DNA of 63,029 nt from Bacteroidales bacterium (lineage in GTDB: Bacteria > Bacteroidota > Bacteroidia > Bacteroidales > WCHB1-69), in NCBI GenBank assembly GCA_017527945.1, contig JAFXPL010000156.1, forward strand, positions 1 through 63,029, in the 5' to 3' direction. Shown here one piece after another: positions 1 through 12,600 of this stretch. The translations under genes and the position numbers were made by a program. Position 1 is the first letter of the stretch. Each line of letters starts with the position of its first letter. The notes beneath the pieces are model-generated. The model was not told where the DNA came from. It saw only the letters and a list, made by a program, of their open reading frames with translations, and searched no databases.

Positions 1-246
<246 letters not shown>

Positions 247-284
247 TTAAAAGGGTTTACTAATTATTGTTAAATTCCAACCGC

Positions 285-1475
285 TTACGCTTCCACTACG
301 GATGCTTTCTCTTCGTGTTCCTCGCCGATGGCCATGCCGATGTACATCGCACTGAGCAGCGTGAAGACGAACGCCTGGATGAACGCCACCAACAGTTCCA
401 TCAGCCCCATGAAGATGTAGAAGAAGACGGAGACTGGCGAGACCGCCCAACCGATGGCCGGGTTCATCTGCCCGAAGATGAAAATCAACGACACGAACGC
501 CAAGGTGATGATGTGGCCGGCGGTGATGTTGGCGAAGAGTCGCACCATCAGCACGAACGGCTTCGTGAAGATGCCGATGGTCTCCACCAACGGCATGATC
601 GGCAGTGGGAACTTCAGCCACCAAGGCACGCCCGGCGTGTTGAAGATGTCCTTCCAATACTCCTTGCCGGAGGAAAAGGTGGTCACGAAGAAGGTGATGA
701 GCGCCAGGATGCCCGTCACGGCGATGTTGCCGGTGAGGTTCGCGCCGCCCGGGAAAATCGGGACGATGCCCAGCATGTTGTTCAGGAAGATGAAGAAGAA
801 CAGCGTGAGCAGATAAGGTGCGTATTTGTTGGAGTTTTTGCCCAACGACGGGGTGATGACTTCGTCCTGGATGAACACGACGACCGGCTCCACAAAGGCC
901 TGCAGGCCGCTCGGTGCCTCGTCAGGGTGTTGTTTGTAGCGCTTCGCCACCGTCAGGAAAATGCACGCTATCAGAATGATGGAGATGAGCAGGGCGCAGA
1001 CGTTCTTGGTGATGGAGATGTCCCACTTGCAGACGTGGTTCGGATAAACCGCACCCTCTTCAAGATGTCCGGTGTAGTCGGCATAGTCGCCCTCCAGCTT
1101 CACGATGCGGCCCTTGTTGTCGCCCCAGCCCATGGCATAGCCGTTGTAGGCGGCCTCGCCGTGGTGCAGCTTGTTCGACAGGAAGCAGACCGGGCGGCCT
1201 TCGTCGAACAGGATGACAGGCAGCGGAATAGTGACGCTCTTTTCGCCACTGCCGCAGATGTGCCAGCCGTAGCTGTCGATGACGTGCTCGATGATGAACG
1301 GACCGGCATCGAAGCCCTCCGCCTTTTCCGTGACATACGTGTCCGGCGAAATCGCCTCCGCGCTATTTTCCGCGGTCACCGTGTCGGTCTGCGCGAACGC
1401 ATTTTGGCACGCAAAGACCGTCAACAGCGTGCAAAACAACACCGTCAAAATTCTGCCAATATTTTTATAACTCAT
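285..1475 (-). CDS. atpB: ATP synthase F0 subunit a
   Basis: Membrane stator subunit carrying the two proton half-channels. The protein has 396 residues, longer than the roughly 270 of E. coli, because of a signal-like N-terminus (about residues 1-28) and a periplasmic insert of about 130 residues before the first conserved helix. Such extended forms are usual in Bacteroidota. The conserved block MVRLFANITAGHI carries the essential arginine at about residue 312, in the helix that faces the c ring. Several hydrophobic helices follow, with a charged C-terminal tail. It starts at an ATG and is transcribed leftward into atpE. No clear TAnnTTTG box was found upstream. Confidence 0.96.
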   Translation of the reverse strand: MSYKNIGRILTVLFCTLLTVFACQNAFAQTDTVTAENSAEAISPDTYVTEKAEGFDAGPFIIEHVIDSYGWHICGSGEKSVTIPLPVILFDEGRPVCFLSNKLHHGEAAYNGYAMGWGDNKGRIVKLEGDYADYTGHLEEGAVYPNHVCKWDISITKNVCALLISIILIACIFLTVAKRYKQHPDEAPSGLQAFVEPVVVFIQDEVITPSLGKNSNKYAPYLLTLFFFIFLNNMLGIVPIFPGGANLTGNIAVTGILALITFFVTTFSSGKEYWKDIFNTPGVPWWLKFPLPIMPLVETIGIFTKPFVLMVRLFANITAGHIITLAFVSLIFIFGQMNPAIGWAVSPVSVFFYIFMGLMELLVAFIQAFVFTLLSAMYIGMAIGEEHEEKASVVEA

Positions 1476-1646
1476 AATTCTACAATTAGTTACACTAACT
1501 TAAAATGCCTTTTCCCACTTGTATGAAAAAGCCGCGCAATATACGATTTTTTGAGTTCGTCGCACACGAAATTTTCCGACACGGCACCTGGCGGGCTTCT
1601 AATTTGCGAGTGGAAGATGACATATTAATTTATGGCAAGATTTTTG

Positions 1647-1654
1647 TATCTTTG
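1647..1654 (+). promoter_or_regulatory. TAnnTTTG -7 promoter box of secA
   Basis: TATCTTTG, a perfect match to the Bacteroidota -7 consensus, ends 35 nt before the chosen secA ATG. The expected transcription start near 1661 leaves a leader of about 29 nt and rules out the in-frame TTG at 1660 as the translation start. Confidence 0.7.
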
Positions 1655-1689
1655 CCGCTTTGTTTTTAGAAAGAAAAAAAGAGACATAT

Positions 1690-4988
<3,299 letters not shown>

Positions 4989-4989
<1 letters not shown>

Positions 4990-6101
4990 TGAAACGCGCT
5001 GTACTGTCGGTTACCAACGATCTCTACACCGACCCGCGCGTGGACAAAGTGGCCCGCTTCCTCACCAGGAAGGGGTTCGATGTCACACTCATCGGTCGTT
5101 GCTACGGAGACTCACCCTCTCTGGAAAAGCGCCCTTACAAGACCAAACGTCTGCGGCTGCTTTTCCGGCGAGGTTGGGTGTTTTATGCGGAATACAATTT
5201 GAGATTGTTCCTCCATCTCCTCTTTAGGAAATGCGACCTTTTGATAGCTAATGATTTGGATACCTTACTGCCAAACTTTTTGGTCAGTAAAATACGGAAA
5301 AAAGGGTTGGTTTATGACAGCCACGAATATTTCTGCGGTGAGTTGTCCGTGGTCAGCAAACCCATCTCCCTAAAAGTGTGGAGCAGTATTGAACGCTTCT
5401 GCTTCCCCAAATTGAAAACGGTCATCACGGTAAGCCAATCCATTGTGGATCAATACGAAAAGGAGTACGGTATCCGACCTTTTCTGGTACGCAATATTCC
5501 ACCTGAAAAATCCTTTTCCGTCACCGCTACACGCCAATCCATAGGAATGCCGGCGGACAAAAAAGTCCTCCTGCTCCAAGGATCCGGCATCAACGAAGGG
5601 AGAGGAGGGGAGGAAATCGTGCAGTCAATGCAATATTTGCCTGGTTTTCATTTGTTTGTCGTTGGTCAAGGAACAGTTATCCCCACTTTAGAAAGAATGA
5701 CGCAGGAGTTGCACCTCCAGGATCGAATCACTTTTGTGCCTCGTCAAACTCCAGAAAAACTATTCAATTACACCTCTTTGTCCGATATTGGAATGGCCAT
5801 GGATACTGATTTGAGTGCCAATCTCAGATTCAGTCTGCCCAACAAGATTTTTGAATTCATAAAGGCGGGTACACCGATGCTGGTCTCTAATTTGGTAGAG
5901 CGCGCACGCATTGTCCAACAATATCAAGTTGGAGCCGTTGTTCCTTCCGTCACCCCGGAAGCCATAGCTGAGGCAGTGAAAAAGATTTCTAACCCCGAGA
6001 CGCTCGAAAAGTGTAGAGAAAACTGCAAAAAAGCGGCCAAAGAGCTTACCTGGGAAAATGAGGAAAAGGTGCTGGAAGTTGTTTACGCTCCTTTTATGTA
6101 A
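4989..6101 (+). CDS. GT-B fold glycosyltransferase (GT1/GT4 type)
   Basis: Predicted cytoplasmic glycosyltransferase of 370 residues that transfers a sugar from an activated donor, probably in surface glycan synthesis. The N-terminal half has a Rossmann-like start (SVTNDLYTDPRVDKVARFL), the acceptor-side domain of GT-B enzymes. The C-terminal half has the donor-binding pattern SLPNKIFEFIKAGTPML at about residues 281-297. There are no membrane spans, though there is a basic, hydrophobic patch (RLRLLFRRGW and following) that could touch the membrane. It starts within the secA stop codon. The 3' end overlaps the convergent downstream gene by 19 bp. Donor and acceptor cannot be told from sequence. 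Confidence 0.88.
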
Positions 6102-7333
6102 ACGGTTTTCTCCGAAATCATGCAGTCGCAAATCGCCAGCAGAAGCGCGGCAAAGGTCAGGAATTGCAGCCGGTAGGTGAACCAGAAATGGATGTGGCTG
6201 TGGTTGGAGAGCACTGCATACCAAAGATAGGGTGCGGCGGCGACCACCAAGTAGAGCATGATATTCTGCCATCTTGGGGTTTTGAAGCGGATGGCTGCAC
6301 AGATGACAAAGGCTATCAACGTGAAGCAGAACATTTTCCAGGGTACCATGCTGATGTTTTGGTGAATGGCATCCCACCGGCTGGCATCTTGGTCGTTGCC
6401 GGAACGATAGAGGACGGTTTTCAAGCCATCCTGGATAACGTTGTAATCCAGCATGAGCGTAGCGAGCAACCACTTGGTGAACCAAGTCAGCGCGAAACAT
6501 CCCACCCAGAGTGCTCCCCACTTGACCATCTGCCCAAATTCCTTCGCTTTGACGGGTTCGCTGCCATGCAGAGAGAGCCATGTCAGCAGCGGCCAGCCAA
6601 AAGTCAGGAGCGGTAGGGTCAACAGATCGAAAAAGCAGGTCAGCGAGCCGATGATGAAAAACAGCATGCTTATTTTCCGGTTGTCGCCATAAAATTGGAC
6701 AATTAAAATGGATGCCGCTATCGAGATGATGAAAACGGGGGTAAACTGCAGGGAGAACCACATCATGAAACCATAGACGGTCACCCATCCCATCATCATG
6801 GCGGCGGTTTTCCAGATGCCGGCCCGAGGGAGATAGCAGGTTCCGAAAAGCAGAATCAAGATGCAGGAAACGGCGAAGAGAAGCCACTGTAACTGCTCGA
6901 AATTCAGGAAAGAGAGCAATATCCGATACAAAAACGTGGACCCAAACCAATAGCGGGCGTACGGCGCGGGCTCCAGCAGATTGTCCTCATGGGTGATTTT
7001 CCACAGGTCGGAAGGTTGGTCGAAGCTGTACATGATAAAGCCGCTGTACATGGCCGAGTGGAAAGGCCTTTCCCGGTTCACACAGTGGATTTCGTTTAAA
7101 ATCAGGGATTCGGTGAAACGGTCTTGCCGACAGGCTTTCAGGGCAAAAATGGAGGTCGGGTAGCAGCCTTGTTCCGCAAAGTGGGACGAGGCGCTCCGGA
7201 TGTGCGCCTTCACGGTTTTGTCGGGAAGCCAGCACGACAAGGTGGCGAAAAGGCAATATGCGGCTATTAAAAAAGCGAAAAGTCCGATATAGCGGATGGA
7301 TTCGTGCTTTGTCAAGGTAGAAGAAAACCTCAT
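6083..7333 (-). CDS. Polytopic inner-membrane protein of unknown function
   Basis: I do not recognise this family. The 416-residue protein has one N-terminal membrane helix (about 14-34), then a soluble stretch of about 90 residues with paired cysteines (QGCYPTS, LKACRQD), then eight or nine further predicted helices, and ends in a short basic tail. One long first loop followed by many helices resembles lipid-linked-sugar glycosyltransferases (GT-C) and related EpsG/DUF-type envelope proteins, but I see no diagnostic catalytic motif. An ATG at 7333 was chosen over a TTG two codons upstream. It faces the glycosyltransferase tail to tail, with a 19 bp overlap, and has its own -7 box at 7359-7366. 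Confidence 0.75.
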   Translation of the reverse strand: MRFSSTLTKHESIRYIGLFAFLIAAYCLFATLSCWLPDKTVKAHIRSASSHFAEQGCYPTSIFALKACRQDRFTESLILNEIHCVNRERPFHSAMYSGFIMYSFDQPSDLWKITHEDNLLEPAPYARYWFGSTFLYRILLSFLNFEQLQWLLFAVSCILILLFGTCYLPRAGIWKTAAMMMGWVTVYGFMMWFSLQFTPVFIISIAASILIVQFYGDNRKISMLFFIIGSLTCFFDLLTLPLLTFGWPLLTWLSLHGSEPVKAKEFGQMVKWGALWVGCFALTWFTKWLLATLMLDYNVIQDGLKTVLYRSGNDQDASRWDAIHQNISMVPWKMFCFTLIAFVICAAIRFKTPRWQNIMLYLVVAAAPYLWYAVLSNHSHIHFWFTYRLQFLTFAALLLAICDCMISEKTVYIKGA

Positions 7334-7358
7334 GGGCAATTATTGTTTTAAATTCCCG

Positions 7359-7366
7359 CAAAAGTA
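7359..7366 (-). promoter_or_regulatory. TAnnTTTG box of the membrane-protein gene
   Basis: On the minus strand this reads TACTTTTG, 25 nt upstream of the ATG at 7333. Confidence 0.6.
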
Positions 7367-7425
7367 GGATTTTTTTGCGTTCAGAAGTCATATTGGAAGG
7401 AAGAATAACGTAGCGACAAAAATCG

Positions 7426-7433
7426 TATTTTTG
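7426..7433 (+). promoter_or_regulatory. TAnnTTTG box of ridA
   Basis: TATTTTTG, followed by CGG, 22 nt before the ridA ATG. This is the same spacing as at the YitT gene. Confidence 0.65.
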
Positions 7434-7455
7434 CGGCTCAAAAATTATAACCATT

Positions 7456-7830
7456 ATGAAGAGAGTAATTCACACCAACAACGCCCCGGCCGCCATCGGC
7501 CCCTACAGCCAGGCTATCGAAGCCAACGGCATGCTTTTCATCTCCGGCCAGATTCCGGTGAATCCCGCAGACGGCACTGTGCCGGAGGGCATTACCGCTC
7601 AGACCGAGCAGGTGATGAAGAATATCGCTGCCATCCTTGAGGAAGCTGGCTACACCTTCGACAATGTGGTGAAAACCACCTGCCTGCTCAGCGACATTGC
7701 CAATTTTGCCGCCATGAACGAGGTTTATGCCACCCGATTCCCCAGTAATCCGCCAGCTCGCGCCGCCTTCGCCGTCCGTGACCTGCCCAAAGGGGTTATG
7801 GTTGAAATCGAAGTGATTGCGGTGAAGTAG
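7456..7830 (+). CDS. ridA: RidA/YjgF family enamine/imine deaminase
   Basis: Small cytosolic enzyme (124 residues) that hydrolyses reactive 2-aminoacrylate and other imines made by PLP-dependent dehydratases. The sequence is colinear with the family along its whole length. It has the N-terminal AIGPYSQAI block, the SGQIP strand, and the C-terminal signature PPARAAFAVRDLPKG, whose arginine (residue 102) binds the substrate carboxylate, followed by VEIEVIAV with the acidic residue that positions water. The gene is monocistronic, with a promoter box 22 nt upstream and a hairpin terminator 32 nt downstream. Confidence 0.95.
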   Translation: MKRVIHTNNAPAAIGPYSQAIEANGMLFISGQIPVNPADGTVPEGITAQTEQVMKNIAAILEEAGYTFDNVVKTTCLLSDIANFAAMNEVYATRFPSNPPARAAFAVRDLPKGVMVEIEVIAVK

Positions 7831-7861
7831 TTGTACGGGTTTTATGACCGTTGATTTTGAT

Positions 7862-7888
7862 AAAGGGACTCGGAAGGGTCTCTTTTTT
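7862..7888 (+). terminator. Rho-independent terminator after ridA
   Basis: AAAGGGAC pairs with GTCTCTTT (one G-U) around an 8-nt loop, and the stem runs into a tract of six T. It separates ridA from the YitT gene, whose promoter box starts 38 bp later. Confidence 0.7.
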
Positions 7889-7926
7889 GTTGTCGGTGCC
7901 GTGGTTGGGAATATGCTGAAATTGTG

Positions 7927-7934
7927 TACTTTTG
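7927..7934 (+). promoter_or_regulatory. TAnnTTTG box of the YitT-family gene
   Basis: TACTTTTG, followed by CCGCC, 22 nt before the ATG at 7957. This favours that ATG over the in-frame start at 7924, which would lie upstream of the promoter box. Confidence 0.65.
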
Positions 7935-7956
7935 CCGCCGCAAATTTTTGAAAAAT

Positions 7957-8898
7957 ATGGAGCAGAATAAAAACGTTAAAGAACAGATTATCGCATACTT
8001 GATGTTGATTGCCGGCAGCTTCCTTTTTGCCGTCGGCGATGTGATGTTCGTCAACCCGTACCTGTTGGCACCTGGTGGCACCTACGGCCTTTCCAACGTG
8101 CTGAACACCGTTTGGCCGTGGAAAATCAGCTACTATGCCATCTGCATGGACATCCCGCTGCTCCTCATCGGCACCTGGATTCTTGGTCCGAAATTCGGAT
8201 TCAAGACAGTGCTCTCCACCATCCTGATTTTCGCATTTACCTGGGTGATAGAGACTTTCTGGGGCTACAACCCTGTTATTCACGAAGGCATTGTGGAGAC
8301 CGCCAATATGCCCAACATGGTGCAGATTCCGCACAGCGAACTCTTCTTCATGCCCGACTACTTCCTCAACACGGTGGTGGCCGGCCTCATCTACGGTATC
8401 GCCATCGGACTGATTTTCAAGTCGGGGGCGACTTCCGGCGGCAGCGACATCATCTCCATGATTATCCACAAGTACACGAAAATATCCCTCGGCACGCTCG
8501 TGATGATTGTCGATTCCATCATCACCCTCACCACGCTCATCGCCTTCAAACAAATTCGCCTGCCCATCTATTCCATCATTTTGATTTACATCGAGGGCAA
8601 GGTTATCGACCTGATTGTGGAGGGTATGAAGACCTACAAGACGGTCTATATCGTGACCAACAACATGGAGGCCATGCGCGAATATATCCTCAACGACCTC
8701 AAGCGGGGCGGTACTTTGTTTGTGGGCAAGGGCCTTTATGCCGGCACCGAGCGCAACATGATTTACGTCTCCCTCGAACGTGCCGATTTGGTCAAGCTGA
8801 AAAACAACCTCCGCAACATCGACCCGACTGCTTTCGTGAACATCCTTGACAGCGCCGAGATTATGGGCGAAGGCTTCAAGGCTCTTCCGACGGAGTGA
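7957..8898 (+). CDS. YitT family membrane protein (DUF161 + DUF2179)
   Basis: Integral membrane protein of 313 residues. Five or six predicted helices make up the YitT/DUF161 half, which has the signatures VNPYLLAPGGTYGLSNV near the N-terminus and SGATSGGSDIISMII near residue 160. The soluble C-terminal DUF2179 half (about 225-313) carries RGGTLFVGKGLYAGTERNMIY. The role of the family is not firmly established; membrane transport or sensing has been suggested. A start at 7957 is chosen because of the promoter box 22 nt upstream. The cytidylyltransferase gene begins 19 bp after its stop, so the two are probably cotranscribed. Confidence 0.9.
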   Translation: MEQNKNVKEQIIAYLMLIAGSFLFAVGDVMFVNPYLLAPGGTYGLSNVLNTVWPWKISYYAICMDIPLLLIGTWILGPKFGFKTVLSTILIFAFTWVIETFWGYNPVIHEGIVETANMPNMVQIPHSELFFMPDYFLNTVVAGLIYGIAIGLIFKSGATSGGSDIISMIIHKYTKISLGTLVMIVDSIITLTTLIAFKQIRLPIYSIILIYIEGKVIDLIVEGMKTYKTVYIVTNNMEAMREYILNDLKRGGTLFVGKGLYAGTERNMIYVSLERADLVKLKNNLRNIDPTAFVNILDSAEIMGEGFKALPTE

Positions 8899-8917
8899 CG
8901 GACTTGCGGCGTGGGCA

Positions 8918-9628
8918 ATGAAGAAACAGCTAAACATAGCGGTCATCCTCGCTGGCGGCACTGGGCAGCGGTTCGGGTCTGAGTTGCCCAAGCAGTTCCT
9001 CTCCTTGGCGGGGAAGACAGTTATCGAACACAGTGTGGATGCTTTCGAGCGGAATGCTGGAATCGATGAGATTGCGGTGGTGATGCACGCCGACTATTTG
9101 GCTCAGATGCAGGAGATTATCGATCGGAATGGCTGGCACAAGGTGCGGAAGCTGATTCCCGGCGGTTCGGAGCGTCATTTCTCCACATTAGCCGCTATCC
9201 GGGCATACGAGGGAAGCTCTGATGTCAAACTCATTTTCCATGATGCGGCACGTCCGGCAGTGAGCCAACGGATTATCAATGAAGTGGTTGCAGCGTTGCA
9301 AGTTTATTCGACTGTGGCCGTGGCCATTCCCGCGACTGACACGATTTTCGAGGTGACGGACGATGGAAGCCGAATTGTTCAAATTCCTGATCGGAACCGA
9401 CTGCGCTGCGCCCAAACCCCGCAGGCTTTTCATTTCGAAATCATCCGCGAGGCCTATCGAAAGGCGTTGCAAGATCCGCGCTTTACCAGTACCGACGACT
9501 GCGGCGTGCTCCTTCGCTACTGTCCGGAAATCCCTGTCTTTATAGTACCTGGCGAAATCTCCAATCGGAAACTCACCTATCCGGAAGACCTAATCCAGTT
9601 GGAAAAAACGTTGGCTTTAACCCAATAA
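8918..9628 (+). CDS. ispD: IspD/TarI family cytidylyltransferase
   Basis: Cytosolic nucleotidyltransferase of 236 residues. The likely reaction is CTP plus 2-C-methyl-D-erythritol 4-phosphate to CDP-ME in the MEP isoprenoid pathway. Visible motifs are the CTP-binding loop LAGGTGQRFGSELPKQFL, the IFHDAARPAV block, the QTPQAFH block and STDDCG. The LAGG-G-R-G loop is closer to TarI (ribitol-5-phosphate cytidylyltransferase) than to E. coli IspD, and no other MEP gene lies nearby, so TarI-like activity is not excluded. The ATG at 8918 matches the start of the fold, so the upstream extension is rejected. The last codons and stop are written by the TAACCCAA repeat array. Confidence 0.85.
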   Translation: MKKQLNIAVILAGGTGQRFGSELPKQFLSLAGKTVIEHSVDAFERNAGIDEIAVVMHADYLAQMQEIIDRNGWHKVRKLIPGGSERHFSTLAAIRAYEGSSDVKLIFHDAARPAVSQRIINEVVAALQVYSTVAVAIPATDTIFEVTDDGSRIVQIPDRNRLRCAQTPQAFHFEIIREAYRKALQDPRFTSTDDCGVLLRYCPEIPVFIVPGEISNRKLTYPEDLIQLEKTLALTQ

Positions 9629-9649
9629 CCCATTAACCCAATAACCCAA
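9618..9649. repeat. Four-copy 8-bp tandem array, unit TAACCCAA
   Basis: Units at 9618, 9626, 9634 and 9642 read TAACCCAA, TAACCCAT, TAACCCAA and TAACCCAA. The array begins inside the last codons of the cytidylyltransferase gene, supplies its stop codon, and ends where the stop codon of the convergent giant gene begins. Only 21 bp lie between the two stop codons, all of it array. Confidence 0.9.
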
Positions 9650-12600
9650 TCAAAGCACTGTTATTGAGCCTGTTACGCGATATGGCTTTCCATTGGCATC
9701 GGTGTAGCGAATCACGTAGTTATAGACAATATTGTAAAACACCTTGCCTTTAACCTCGCCGTTCCATTTAAATTCCTTGTCGGTGGAATAGAACACCATT
9801 TCACCCCATCGGTTGAAGACGCTGATTTCGAAATCGTTGATCATCCGTTGGGTCATTTCGGGAATACAGAATACATCGTTCAGGCCATCGTTTCGGGAGG
9901 GTGTGATGGCATTGGGCAGGTAGAGTTGGAAGTCGCAGGATTCAATGAAGTATCGGGCTGTGACGCTGCATCCGCCTTGCGAAGCTGTGACATAGTAGGT
10001 GCCGGGCAGCGTGACGGTGATGTTCGGCATTTGCTCACCCGTGCTCCAAAGGTAATCGGTCATTTGCGTGACCACCTGTAGTTCTGCCGACATCGATTCG
10101 CAGAAGTCCTCTGTCAAGGAGATGATGCTGACAGCGGTGTCGATGATGTTGAGATTAAGGTGGACGGTGCTGTCGCAGTCGAATGTCGTCAGGAATGACA
10201 GGGTGCGTTGTAACGTGTCGAAGCCTACTGTCTCCGTTGCTGGGATGTCGAAACCGTTTTCGTTGTAGCTCTCACCTTCGCAAATGGTCGCATCGATGGT
10301 TACTTCTTGTGGCTCGTGAATGTTGAGCTGCAGTACTACGAGGCTGTCGCAGCCATGGATGGAAGTGTAGGGTTTGGTGAAGAAGTGGATGCCGGATACT
10401 GTGGTCTCGGTTCCCGGAATGTCGAAGCCATTTCCCTGGTAGGTGCTTCCAAGGCAGGTGTTGTCATATAGGGTGTCGCGGAAGGTTGGCCAGACAGTGA
10501 CGAGCAGTGTATCGCTGTAGAGCGTGCCGCAACTCACGCTGATCCAGGCACGGCGCAGCGAGAATGTCTCCGTCGAGCCCTCCGTGAACGTGTAGTTTTG
10601 TGTATTGTTGGTGCCGGCGGCGGGATTCCAAACAGCGCCGTCCATGGAAACCTGCCATTGGTAGCTACAGTCGTTGTCCCCTATGGCGGCGGTTCCTGCT
10701 ATTTCGCCGATGGTGTCACCGTAACAAACTGATTGCAGACCGGAGATAGTGCCGGGAACCATTTCCCCATGCAGCGTGTTGATGGTTACCATGTTGGTGG
10801 CGGTACAGCCTTCGGCATCCGTCACTAAAACGCTGTAAGTTCCTTCAGGACGGTTGCTGATGGCAGATGTGGAGGCTACAGGATTGTTGTTGTTGGTCCA
10901 TTGGTATTGTATAGGAGCTATGCCGCCGGTAACAGTAGCGGTGGCCGTGCCTGTGGCTTCTCCGAAGCAAAGGATGTGGCCGACATTGTCTATGGTCACG
11001 TCAATGGCATCCACGGTGACGTTGTAAGTCAGCACACTGTCGCTGCCGTGGACCGTGTGCAGCGTGTCCGTGTAAGTGCTCGTGGTCGTGAATGTGTGGC
11101 CGTGCCAGACGAAGGGCAAGGTGCTTGCGCAAACGGTCGTGTCGAAAATCTGTGACACATTTTGATAGACGAAGACCTTTTGTTGGATGGTGGAATCGCA
11201 GCCCTGTTGTGTCGGGAGGGTGTAGCTGAACTGAAATTCTGCCGGTGAGTTGGTTCCGAAAGTGGTGTCGTTCGGGGCGAAATAGTATGGCAGCTGGTTC
11301 TGTAAAAGCGTCAGCGTGTCGTGGGTGGTAGTGCTGTGGTTGACGGTCAAGGAGAGCGTGACGGAGCTGTCGCAGCCGAAAACGTTCGGCAAGGTGACCT
11401 GGTAAATGCCGGTTTGGGTGTAAGTGGTGCCGTTCCAGAGGTAGTTGTCGCAGGCCGTGTCTTCAACGGTCGTGTGGTTCAGCGGGTGGAAAGTGATGTC
11501 CAGCGTGGTGTCGAAGGGGCATCCGTCGGCATCGAGGAGTGCGAGGGAATAGGTGACCGTGGTGTCGTGGCTGAGGTTCGGCGAGGGCGTGACGATGAAG
11601 TTGCCGTCGTTGACGGAGGCCCAAAGCCCCTGCCAATCCGCAGTGAAGAGGGCCGGATTTTGCGACAGCACGATGTTTTGGCTGGCCTGTGTGCCCATGG
11701 AAATGGCGTAGGTGCCTCCGACGCAGAATCCCGGCACGTCGATGCTGACAATCGGGTTCTGCGGGGTTGTCACGGCATGGGTCGCCGTGCCGGAGCAGCC
11801 GTTTGTATCGGTGGCGGTGACGCTGTAGTCGCCTGCCGAGGAAATTCCGATGGCGGCTGTGGTGTCTTCGGTGCTCCACAGGAAATGGAGCGGTTGTTCT
11901 CCGTTGTAGGAGACAGACAAAACGGCGGCAGAGTCGGCACAGAGGCGGGAAGTGCCGGAAATTTGGATTTCAGGGGCATGGTTGATGGTGAAGTTGACGA
12001 TAACCGTACTGTCACATCCATGGACGTTGGCGAAAGTGTGGTTGTATTGTCCGCTTTCGGTGTAGGTGACGTTGTCCCAGGTGAAGCTGTCGCACACGGT
12101 GGTGTCAATACGGGTGTGACTTTGGGCATAGACGTTCAAGGCTACCGTGGTGTCGTAACCACAGCCGTACTGATCCTCCAAGTGGAAGGTGTAAACCACA
12201 ACCGTGTCGTGCGCAAGGTCGGCGGGCGGCGAGAAGATGAAGGCGGAGTCGCTGACCGTGGTCACCCAAGGGCCATCTACAGTGACAAAGGTCACGTCGG
12301 AATACGGGTTGGGCACTAAATGCGGCGCCAAGGCCAGCTCCCAACCGAACAGGTAGCCGTTGTCTGTTGACCAGCCGTCCATCACTTCGATGTACCAGGG
12401 ACCGTTCAGCGGGCAACCGACAAGGCTTTGGAAAGACTGGTCGGGGTGATAGAATTGCGTGCCGGCGGCCACATTGGAAGAATCGAAAATTCTTTGACTT
12501 CCTGATCCGTTTGCAGTATGTGCATTGACTGATCGGTAGATTAAGCTTCCTTGACCGCCTGCGTAGATGTAGCCTTGGTCATTGTTGTTTGACCAGCAGT

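Noticed and set aside
267..1526. Long plus-strand frame opposite atpB
   Set aside because: Low-complexity, His/Arg/Asp-rich antisense shadow of atpB; no family resemblance.
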